Origin: an uncultured Bacteroidales bacterium
GTDB lineage: Bacteria > Bacteroidota > Bacteroidia > Bacteroidales > WCHB1-69
NCBI GenBank assembly: GCA_937901455.1
Contig: CALDIA010000219.1
Location: 1 to 20,857 of the forward strand
Direction of reading: 5' to 3'
Length of the DNA: 20,857 nt
Shown here: positions 1 to 7,500 of the stretch, one piece after another
How the letters are laid out: every line of letters begins with the position of its first letter
Position numbering within the stretch: the first letter of the stretch is position 1
The notes under the pieces: generated by a model
What the model was told of the DNA's origin: nothing
Database searches by the model: none
Seen by the model: the letters and a program-made list of their open reading frames with translations, nothing else
Translations under genes and position numbers: made by a program

Positions 1-31
1 TTTTTTTCAATTCCCCTGCCTATATTTTTTA

Positions 32-78
32 TAACTTTGCCAGTTGAATCTATAATTAAACATTTTTATGTATCTTTG
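32..78 (+). promoter_or_regulatory. Probable enolase promoter(s), Bacteroidota type
   Basis: Two matches to the Bacteroidota -7 consensus TAnnTTTG lie upstream of the enolase start: TAACTTTG at 32-39 and TATCTTTG at 71-78. A TTG at 44-46 is a loose -33 candidate for the second one, with a 24-bp spacer, longer than the usual 19-20. The second element would start transcription about 20-25 bp before the ATG. Tandem promoters are possible but not shown. Confidence 0.5.
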
Positions 79-107
79 CCGCCTGTTAAAAATTAATTCT
101 TAATACA

Positions 108-1397
108 ATGAGTCAGATTATTAAAGTTTTAGGAAGAGAGATTTTAGATTCTCGTGGCAATCCTACCGTAGAGGTGGATGTTTATACCGCAGCGGGTGCA
201 ATGGGGCGTGCCGCAGTACCCTCTGGTGCCTCCACCGGCGTACATGAGGCCGTGGAGCTTCGCGATGGCGATGAATCCAGATTTTTAGGAAAAGGTGTGC
301 TGAAGGCTGTCCAGAACGTGAACAACGTTTTGGCAGAACAGATAGAGGGCATGGAGGTCAGCGACCAAGCTGACATTGACTACCGCATGATCGAAATTGA
401 TGGTACCGACAACAAGGCTGAGATGGGCGCCAACGCCATCTTAGGCATCTCGTTAGCTGCTGCCAAAGCTGCCGCACAAGAGACTGGCCAAGATCTCTAC
501 CGCTATGTAGGCGGCTGCAACGCCACGGTACTGCCCGTGCCAATGATGAACATCCTTAACGGCGGCTCACACGCCGATAACTGCGTGGACTTTCAAGAGT
601 TTATGATTATGCCCGTGGGCGCCCCCACTTTCAGAGAAGGTCTTCGCATGGGCGCAGAGGTGTTCCACAACCTCAAGAAGGTGCTCAAAAGCAAAGGCTA
701 CTCCACCAATGTGGGCGATGAAGGCGGCTTTGCACCCAACTTGGCCTCCAACGAGGAAGCCATCGAAGTAATCCTGCAAGCTATCGAAAAGGCAGGCTAC
801 AAGCCATACGAGCAAGTATGCATCGCCCTCGATCCCGCATCTTCTGAATACTATGATGTGGAAAAGGGTGTTTACAGACTGAAATGGTCCACCGGCGAGG
901 AATTTACACCCGCACAAATGGTTGACTATTGGAAGACCTGGACCCAGAAGTACCCCATCATCTCCATTGAAGACGGTATGGCCGAAGATGACTGGGATGG
1001 CTGGAAGCTTTTGACCGACACCATTGGCGACAAAGTACAACTGGTGGGCGATGACCTTTTCGTCACCAATGTAAAACGCCTGCAGATGGGTCTTGAGAAA
1101 GGCGTTGCCAACTCCATCCTCATCAAGGTTAACCAAATTGGCACCCTGACAGAAACCATCAATGCCGTCTCTTTGGCACAGAAGAATGGGTACACGGCAG
1201 TGATGTCGCACCGCAGTGGCGAGACCGAGGACACTTCCATCGCCGACTTGGCAGTGGCATTGAGCACCGGCCAAATCAAGACCGGCTCCGCAAGCCGCAC
1301 CGACCGTATCTGCAAGTACAATCAGTTGATGCGCATTGAGCAACTGCTTGGTGCACAAGCTATCTACCCTGGCAAAAAATTCCCATTCAGAGGATAA
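108..1397 (+). CDS. eno: Enolase (phosphopyruvate hydratase)
   Basis: Enolase reversibly converts 2-phosphoglycerate to phosphoenolpyruvate in cytosolic glycolysis and gluconeogenesis. The 429-residue product is full length for the family and collinear from the N-terminal motif (ILDSRGNPT, residues 12-20) to the C-terminus. Visible active-site elements are the SHADN segment with His155, the acid Glu205 in GDEGGFAPN, Mg2+ ligands Asp242 (ALDPASSEY), Glu288 (ISIEDGMAEDDW) and Asp315 (LVGDDLFVTN), the base Lys340 in the signature ILIKVNQIGTLTET, and the SHRSGETEDT loop. The ATG at 108 gives the standard N-terminus. The gene has its own promoter region and a strong hairpin terminator just downstream, so it is probably monocistronic. 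No key residue is missing. The identification is secure. Confidence 0.98.
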   Translation: MSQIIKVLGREILDSRGNPTVEVDVYTAAGAMGRAAVPSGASTGVHEAVELRDGDESRFLGKGVLKAVQNVNNVLAEQIEGMEVSDQADIDYRMIEIDGTDNKAEMGANAILGISLAAAKAAAQETGQDLYRYVGGCNATVLPVPMMNILNGGSHADNCVDFQEFMIMPVGAPTFREGLRMGAEVFHNLKKVLKSKGYSTNVGDEGGFAPNLASNEEAIEVILQAIEKAGYKPYEQVCIALDPASSEYYDVEKGVYRLKWSTGEEFTPAQMVDYWKTWTQKYPIISIEDGMAEDDWDGWKLLTDTIGDKVQLVGDDLFVTNVKRLQMGLEKGVANSILIKVNQIGTLTETINAVSLAQKNGYTAVMSHRSGETEDTSIADLAVALSTGQIKTGSASRTDRICKYNQLMRIEQLLGAQAIYPGKKFPFRG

Positions 1398-1418
1398 TCT
1401 CGAATGGTAAAAACAGCA

Positions 1419-1455
1419 TAAGAGGGGTTGTCGTAGGACAGCCCCTCTTATTTTG
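1419..1455 (+). terminator. Intrinsic terminator after eno
   Basis: A 14-bp stem with one G-U pair (left arm 1419-1432, right arm 1437-1450) closes a GTAG tetraloop and is followed by TTTTGTG. It lies 22 bp past the enolase stop. Because the convergent lipoprotein gene ends at 1527, it could also stop transcription arriving from the other side, although the T-run on that strand is poorer. Confidence 0.88.
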
Positions 1456-1526
1456 TGTTAAAAAAATGGAAAACAAAAACACAACTATAACTATCAGAAC
1501 GACCAAGTTGCAAGGCGGATGAGATA

Positions 1527-2084
1527 CTATATCAACAACAATAACAGCAATGCCACCGTCAACAGTACCGTACCACCTGTAGCAGCCAGAATGGTCATAG
1601 TCTCATCATACACTTGTACTCTTAAATCAGGATTGTCCTTGACGGAGCTGATCGTGGATTTCACAATACCGTCCATACCACAGATTGAATTATAGTCCCT
1701 TTTGGCACTACAATTGGTCACATCCAAATTTTTTATGTAAGATTGTCCATGGCTGTCGGTTTTCAACTGGTATTTCATCGTATTGGAGACCTCATTGTCT
1801 TTGGTATCCGTGCAAGAATACTCTTGATATTGCCAATAATTGTTTTTCATAGCGCTCCCATAGCCAGTATAATACGAGTAGGAAGTCCCCGAAACAATCA
1901 TCTCATTACGAGACTCTTCGGCAGTACCACTAAGCTCATACCCGATTTCTGACAATTGTTCACCTATAAATGCCACAGCACTATTAAGTTGTGCAGGGGA
2001 AACTGCTTGGATGGTTGTGCTACAACTGGCAAAAAAGATCCCGGAAACAAGCATAATAATAACAAAACGCACGATATTCCTCAT
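1527..2084 (-). CDS. Hypothetical lipoprotein with C-terminal membrane segment
   Basis: I do not recognise this 185-residue protein. It begins with a lipoprotein signal peptide: positive residues at 2 and 6, a hydrophobic stretch, and the lipobox FAS-C with the modified Cys at 21. The mature part is polar and rich in Tyr, Ser and Asn, with three further cysteines (91, 125, 135). The last 23 residues (about 163-185) are strongly hydrophobic, ending in a leucine run, so the protein has both an N-terminal lipid anchor and a putative C-terminal membrane helix. It is downstream of another exported hypothetical protein on the same strand, separated by 27 bp, so the two are probably co-transcribed. 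Both lie divergent from a WYL-type regulator. The signal peptide makes a real gene likely; its function is unknown. Confidence 0.75.
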   Translation of the reverse strand: MRNIVRFVIIMLVSGIFFASCSTTIQAVSPAQLNSAVAFIGEQLSEIGYELSGTAEESRNEMIVSGTSYSYYTGYGSAMKNNYWQYQEYSCTDTKDNEVSNTMKYQLKTDSHGQSYIKNLDVTNCSAKRDYNSICGMDGIVKSTISSVKDNPDLRVQVYDETMTILAATGGTVLLTVALLLLLLI

Positions 2085-2111
2085 TTAGATTATTTTTTAG
2101 GATTATATGTT

Positions 2112-2732
2112 TTAGAAAGTGAATGTCATTCCATTTCCTGACACCGATATGTGTTGTAAGATCCTTCCACCTTCTTTTATTCTATTATTGCCTTTGATAT
2201 CCAAAACGAGCGCTGCGATGGCACATCCGCCAATGATAACACTTCCTGCTGCATAAAAACCAACACTACCATACGCTGCGCCAATACCGGTGAGGATGCC
2301 ACCCACCACTCCACCGGAAAGGCCTGTGATAATAGCATAATTCTTCAACTGAGCGCCATCGGCAATAAGAGCGCCACTGTCTCTAAAGGCTTCATCCAAC
2401 CCATTCCCATCTATATTAGGAGACTTTGTTTGAGCAGGCAACTGCGTGGAATCAAAGTTACATCCGATATTCAGCCACCTGTTTGCCTCTCGTTTATCTT
2501 GCTCCGCTCCAATGCCTTGCGGATATTTCTCATACAGCTCACGGACAAAACTAACATCCCCAGCCGAAACAAGTTTCTTAGATATGGCCATTACGTTCTG
2601 ACCATGCCCATTTGAACATAACATGGAAGCACACTCCTTGTTAAACCTCATGGAAACAATCGGTACATTTTGGGCAAATACCGACATCCATGTCAAGCAT
2701 ATAGCAACTGCTATTGTAACGATTTTTTTCAT
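2112..2732 (-). CDS. Hypothetical exported protein with glycine-rich hydrophobic hairpin
   Basis: I do not recognise this 206-residue protein. Residues 1-20 form a classical signal peptide (MKK, hydrophobic core, cleavage probably after VFA). A soluble region of about 110 residues contains Cys34, Cys39 and Cys91. Two adjacent hydrophobic segments follow (about 133-155 and 156-178), rich in GxxxG and GG spacings like a glycine-zipper hairpin, with a short polar tail ending in alternating hydrophobic residues (ISVSGNGMTFTF). That layout suggests membrane insertion after export. It is the first gene of a likely two-gene unit with the lipoprotein gene downstream, divergent from the WYL regulator across a 257-bp intergenic region. 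Small Bacteroidota envelope proteins of this layout are usually annotated only as hypothetical. Confidence 0.72.
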   Translation of the reverse strand: MKKIVTIAVAICLTWMSVFAQNVPIVSMRFNKECASMLCSNGHGQNVMAISKKLVSAGDVSFVRELYEKYPQGIGAEQDKREANRWLNIGCNFDSTQLPAQTKSPNIDGNGLDEAFRDSGALIADGAQLKNYAIITGLSGGVVGGILTGIGAAYGSVGFYAAGSVIIGGCAIAALVLDIKGNNRIKEGGRILQHISVSGNGMTFTF

Positions 2733-2900
2733 AATACCTAATAATAATTATACAAAAACAGATAAACTTTTTTACTTTTGGCTTGGGTCTTTTTTCACAA
2801 ACAAACCTAACAGGTCTTGCAGAAACCGACCCGAAGCGCCCATAAGAACAAATAATGTCATAACTCTTAAATTTTTGGTGCAAAAAAAGGAACTTACAGC

Positions 2901-2950
2901 GACAATACATGTCATAAGTAAAAAAAAATATTGGTGACAGGATTTGTCAC
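2901..2950. promoter_or_regulatory. Tandem inverted repeats, candidate operators of the WYL regulator
   Basis: Two sites share the form GACA-N5-TGTC: 2901-2913 and 2936-2948, 35 bp centre to centre. The second extends to a perfect 6-bp inverted repeat, GTGACA-N5-TGTCAC (2934-2950), and lies 10 bp upstream of the TATTTTTG element of the regulator gene. The position fits autoregulation and control of the divergent exported pair. The sequence pattern is direct; binding is inferred. Confidence 0.5.
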
Positions 2951-2960
2951 TAATATATCG

Positions 2961-2968
2961 TATTTTTG
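2961..2968 (+). promoter_or_regulatory. -7 promoter element of the WYL regulator gene
   Basis: TATTTTTG matches the Bacteroidota -7 consensus and ends 21 bp before the ATG at 2990. No TTG at the preferred 19-bp distance is present; TTTG at 2943-2946 is 14 bp upstream and TTG at 2931-2933 is 27 bp upstream. The inverted repeat at 2934-2950 occupies the space where a -33 element would lie, consistent with a promoter whose activity depends on, or is blocked by, a bound regulator. Confidence 0.5.
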
Positions 2969-2989
2969 CTTGTTTGAAAAGACAATATC

Positions 2990-3892
2990 ATGGAACATAC
3001 AAGGATAGTACGGGAATTGCAGTTGTTGATGACCTTAGCCAACAACCGGTATGCCACCAACAATGATATCTGCGAGCGGTTCGGCTTCACCACAAGAACA
3101 TTATACCGATACATTGATTCTTTTCGAGAAGCCGGATTTGTAATCAAGAAGAATGAAAACAACGTTTACAAACTGGAGACGGCCTCTAACAAGCTGACTA
3201 AACATCTGTGCGAGTTGCTTCACTTTTCAGAGGAGGAGGAGATTATCCTAAACTACGCCATTGACTCCATTGAGCCAACCACCAAGACAAGGGAGTTGCT
3301 AAAGAAGAAGCTATATGCACTTTACGATTACAAAGCCATTGCCAAAGTCGCCTTTGAGAAAAAGGACATGCGTCACATCCAGTTATTGATAGCGGCCATG
3401 GAACAGCACAAGCAAGTGATCTTGAAACGGTATCGCTCCGCACACAGCAACACCACGACTGACCGATTAGTGGAACCTTACGCCTTTACCGACACCTTGG
3501 ACCAAATCTGGTGCTATGAGCTTGCCAGCAATACTATCAAAATATTCAAAATATCCAGAATCGGTGACATAGAGCTTACTAATCAATGTTGGCAATATGA
3601 ACAACTGCATAAAACTGGCTATGTGGATATATTTCGCATCCATAGCACACAAAGATTTCCAGTCAAACTCAAGTTGTCTCTTAGAGCCGCCAATCTGTTG
3701 ATAGAGGAATATCCGCTATCCACAAAATATCTTACCGAATGGGAAAAAAACAGTTATATATTGGAGACAGAAGTCTGCAGCTTCGATGGCATCTTCAGAT
3801 TCATAATAGGCCTTTACGATGATATTGAAATCCTTGAAAGCCAAGAACTGAAGAGTTTTGTACGATACAAAATCAAAATGCTTAACAAATAG
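2990..3892 (+). CDS. WYL-domain helix-turn-helix transcriptional regulator
   Basis: A 300-residue DNA-binding regulator of the DeoR-like HTH plus WYL type. The N-terminus carries a winged helix-turn-helix (about residues 5-60; recognition region NDICERFGFTTRTLYRYI at 25-42). A WYL-like region spans about 161-196, with PYAF, Trp174, Tyr176 and the basic FKISRIGDIEL segment; the Trp-Tyr-Leu core is somewhat degenerate. The C-terminal part (about 220-300) resembles the WCX extension. WYL domains are thought to sense ligands, in some cases nucleic acid or nucleotides, and many WYL proteins repress or activate neighbouring stress or defence genes. This gene is divergent from two exported hypothetical proteins and has inverted repeats in its promoter region, so local control is likely. 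The ligand is unknown. Confidence 0.85.
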   Translation: MEHTRIVRELQLLMTLANNRYATNNDICERFGFTTRTLYRYIDSFREAGFVIKKNENNVYKLETASNKLTKHLCELLHFSEEEEIILNYAIDSIEPTTKTRELLKKKLYALYDYKAIAKVAFEKKDMRHIQLLIAAMEQHKQVILKRYRSAHSNTTTDRLVEPYAFTDTLDQIWCYELASNTIKIFKISRIGDIELTNQCWQYEQLHKTGYVDIFRIHSTQRFPVKLKLSLRAANLLIEEYPLSTKYLTEWEKNSYILETEVCSFDGIFRFIIGLYDDIEILESQELKSFVRYKIKMLNK

Positions 3893-3900
3893 GCATTTTG
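3874..3900. terminator. Possible weak bidirectional terminator hairpin
   Basis: An 8-bp inverted repeat, CAAAATGC (3874-3881) and GCATTTTG (3893-3900), with an 11-nt loop, spans the stop codon of the WYL regulator gene and abuts the stop of the convergent thiamine pyrophosphokinase gene. It is A/T-rich, with short T-runs inside the arms on both strands, as in a bidirectional terminator. Stability is modest. Confidence 0.35.
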
Positions 3901-4566
3901 CTATGGATGCGTCTGATACACCACAACCGTTCCCGTCCCCACTATTTCAATTGTAAAAGAATTCCCCAGCGCCTCGTTCAGGGATCCCTCCCAAAGAAAC
4001 TGGAAGGCTCTGTCGTGCACAGGGTATTTCAGTCCTTGAAAAGAGAGGGAAAGCTCAGGGTCTTTACAAAAGACAGACACTTGTTGTCCTGGGAAGGAGG
4101 GGAAGGTTGTTGTTTGGCGAATGGAGTGGAACATTCCATGGGCTGTCAGCATCACCATGGAAAGCCGGTCACTATAGGTAGCCATAATGCTAAGATTGGC
4201 GACAAAGTGGTCTTCGCGTTTACCCTCGCAGCCCAGCAGCAGCACACGATTCTGGTTCTGGGAAATACAATAACGGAGTGCCTTCTGCAAGTCGTTATAT
4301 GCCTCGCTCTTGTCCTCCACAAACTGCTGGGCGTATTGCAATTTCCAGGCAGCGGGCAGCGAATCGCCATCGCCGACAACGACCACCTGCGCATTGGCGT
4401 ATGCTCCTTTCTCCATAAAGGTTTGGAAGGCCCCGTCACAGCAGACCACCATGGGAGCGTTCTGCAACAAGCGGTGTGCCAACGGATAATCTGGAAAAGC
4501 GCCATTGGCAACGACCACAGCAGGATATTGCCGTAGTTGTTCCTCTATCATTTGGAAATTGTTCAT
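3901..4566 (-). CDS. thiN: Thiamine pyrophosphokinase
   Basis: Transfers pyrophosphate from ATP to thiamine, giving the cofactor thiamine pyrophosphate in the cytosol; it serves thiamine salvage. At 221 residues it is normal length. The catalytic domain (about 15-135) shows the family motifs: ANGAFP (20-25), CCDGA with Asp44, VVGDGDSLP (63-71), the acidic NDLQKA segment (91-96; usually ND-x-TKA, here Gln replaces the Thr) and the glycine-rich GCEGKREDH (112-120). The C-terminal third is the beta-rich thiamin-binding domain. The gene starts 7 bp after the stop of the glycogen synthase/phosphorylase fusion on the same strand, so it is probably translated from the same transcript. I see no space for a TPP riboswitch directly before it. 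Its 3' end converges on the WYL regulator gene. Confidence 0.9.
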   Translation of the reverse strand: MNNFQMIEEQLRQYPAVVVANGAFPDYPLAHRLLQNAPMVVCCDGAFQTFMEKGAYANAQVVVVGDGDSLPAAWKLQYAQQFVEDKSEAYNDLQKALRYCISQNQNRVLLLGCEGKREDHFVANLSIMATYSDRLSMVMLTAHGMFHSIRQTTTFPSFPGQQVSVFCKDPELSLSFQGLKYPVHDRAFQFLWEGSLNEALGNSFTIEIVGTGTVVVYQTHP

Positions 4567-4573
4567 TCAAGCA

Positions 4574-7500
4574 TCAGAACCATTTCACGACATTGAAATC
4601 CTGGTCATGAGGCAGAAGCTCATGCTGCGGGATCACCCGTATGGCATAGGCCCAGTCGCCCACTTTCTTGGCATCCACATCACAATGGAAAACGGCTGTG
4701 TCTTTATCGTGATGGACAAGCTCAAACGGGTATTTAGCCACGAGGCGTGTTCGGCCTTCCTGCTCATTGTCAACCAGAACCAACTCAACCTTGAGGTCGT
4801 CAGGGGCAATATTGCCGACAAAGAGACCTATGTCAAAGGTGAGTTTGTCACCGATATAATATGTACCCTTTTGTTGGTTTTGGTTAGTCAAGGAACGGCA
4901 GCTGATAGCATCCCAGCCAGCCAACAGATGCTCTTTCCAGCGGAGCAGTTGGCGGGCTTGTTCCTGGTTGTCGGCGCTGAGCCGTAGATGGCGATTCTCC
5001 AGTTTATGGTAAAAACGCTCGTAATAGTCATCCAGCTGGCGTTTCATCGTATAGTTGGGAGAGATCTCTGCAAAGCATTTTTTCATCATGGCAACCCAGG
5101 TGACTGGGATTTGCTCCTTGTTGCGCTGATAGAAAGCGGGGGCAATCTCCTCCTCTATGGTCGTGTACAATGTGGCGGCATCCAGTTCGTCCTGCAACCG
5201 GTTATCGCGATAGGTAATCTCCTCTTTGATGGCCCAACCGGCGCCAGGCACATAGCCTTCCGCCCACCAACCATCAAGCACGCTGAAGTTCAGCACGCCG
5301 TTCATAACGGCCTTCTCTCCTGAGGTTCCAGAAGCCTCCAAGGGACGTGTAGGAGTATTCAGCCAAAGGTCGCACCCTGAGATAAGTTTCTTGGAGAGGA
5401 CCATGTCGTAGTTTTCCACAAAAATAATCTTGCCCACAAATTCAGGCTTATGGGAAAGGCGAATGATATTCGTGATGATATCCTGACCTGCCTTGTCGTG
5501 CGGGTGTGCTTTGCCGGCGAAGATAAACTGCACAGGCCTGTCGGGATTGCAAAGAATCTGGCGAAGGCGTTCCTCATTGGTGAAAAGCAAATGTGCCCTC
5601 TTATATGTGGCAAAACGACGGGCAAAACCGATGGTGAGGGCATCGTTGCGTATCTGTTTCAAGGTAGAGGTTATGAACGCGGGCGACTCGTTGCGACGGC
5701 GCAATTGTGCTGCCAGCATGTCCTTCACAGCATCCAGCATCTCATGACGAAGCTCCTGCTTGATATTCCAAATCTCAGCATCCTCCACATCATAAATCTT
5801 GGCCCAATAGGCGGGATTCGACTGGTCAGCCAGAAACTCCGCGCCAAAGGTCTGGACATGCAGCTTTTGCCACCGTTTGTGTGCCCAAGTAGGATAGTGT
5901 ACCCCATTGGTCACATAGCCAATATGCGACTCCTCCGCGAAGCGACCTTCGTACAAATTGGCAAACATCTCCTTTGACACTCTGCCATGGATGCGGCTTA
6001 CACCGTTAACCTCTTGGGAAAAATGGCAGGCAAGTATGCTCATGGAGAACTTATCGTTAAGGCGGTCGTCGCGTTGACGTCCGAAGCCCATGAACGTTTC
6101 CCATGAGATATTCAAGCGTGTAGGATAAGGGGCAAAGTATGTACGCATTAGGTCTTCAGTGAAAGCATCATGCCCAGCAGGCACAGGCGTGTGCGTGGTG
6201 TAGAGTGAGGAACTCTTCACCAACTCAATGGCCACCGCCATGTTGACGTGACAGTCCTGCATGGTTTGATAGATGCGTTCCAAGCTGACAAAGGCGGCAT
6301 GTCCTTCGTTCAAATGGAAGAGGGTCGGCTTTTCGCCCAAAAGGTTGAGCATGCGCAGGCCACCAATACCCAGCAACATTTCCTGTTTGAGTCGGTTCTC
6401 CGTATCGCCGCCATAAAGGGTGGCTGTCACACCTCTATCCTCATCCCAATTGTCTGCAAAATCTGTATCCATTAAATACAGAGGGATTCGGCCAACATCC
6501 ACGCGCCAAATACGGGCATAGAGGTTACGGCCAGGCAAAGAGAGGCACACGGTGAGCCAGTTGCCAGACTCATCCTTAAGCGGCATGATGGGCAACTTGG
6601 AAAAGCTTTGCGGGGGATACAAGTTCACCTGCTCTCCAAAGGAGGATATCTGCTGGGTGAAATAGCCAAATCGATACAAGAGACCCACACCAATCATGTT
6701 CACATTGCTGTCGGAGGCTTCTTTAAGATAGTCGCCGGCCAGCATGCCAAGGCCTCCGGAGAAGATCTTAAGTTCATTGCTAATGCCGAACTCCATGCTG
6801 AAATAGGCGATTTTCTCTTCCGAACGCGTGCGCGGCGTCTGCATATAGGTGTTAAACTTGTCATAGACCTGTTCCAATTTGGCCAGGAATGCCTGATCCT
6901 TGGCAAAAGTCTCCAGACGCTCGAATGGCAAAATCTGCAAAAGGTGCACCGGATTCTGATGGCATTGTTCCCAAAGTTCCTCTCCGGCAATCTCTTCAAA
7001 GAGTTCACGGGCCTCATAGTTCCAGCTCCACCAAAGATTCTCTGACAACTTCTCCAATTTCTCCAAGCTCTCGGGTAAATGCGATTTAATAGACACTTGT
7101 CTCCATTCAGGTTGTTGTATATTGCTATGTCTCACTATATTACTAATATTTGATGTTTTATTTTGATATTGCTCATAACGGCTGTCGCTCTTGGACAAGG
7201 CCAACTCGTATGTTTTGAGATAGTTCTCATAGAGTCCGCTCCAAAGTGCTTTTTGTGCAATTTCCACGGCATTTGCGTCAAGCTGTTTTTTATCCTCTGC
7301 AGAACAATTACTAAAGAAATGCAGGGCCTTGGAGATATTGGCCACCACCTCCTCATCGTTATGGTCGTTGCGTTGGACCACCACCACACTTTGCTGGTCA
7401 TGGAACATCTTCTCCACCCACAACCCGAAGCCAGCCAAGGAAGTAGTGATTGTGGGTATTCCGAATGCTATGCTCTCTAATGGCGTATATCCCCACGGTT

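Noticed and set aside
567..1358. 263-codon open frame opposite enolase
   Set aside because: It is an antisense shadow of a highly conserved gene, with no recognisable motif.
2623..2937. Small open frames on both strands between the exported gene and the WYL regulator
   Set aside because: They overlap the signal-peptide region of the exported gene and the operator repeats, and lack promoter or family support; the 257-bp region is better read as regulatory.
4567..4573. TPP riboswitch ahead of thiamine pyrophosphokinase
   Set aside because: Only 7 bp separate the gene from the previous stop; I saw no thi-box sequence there.
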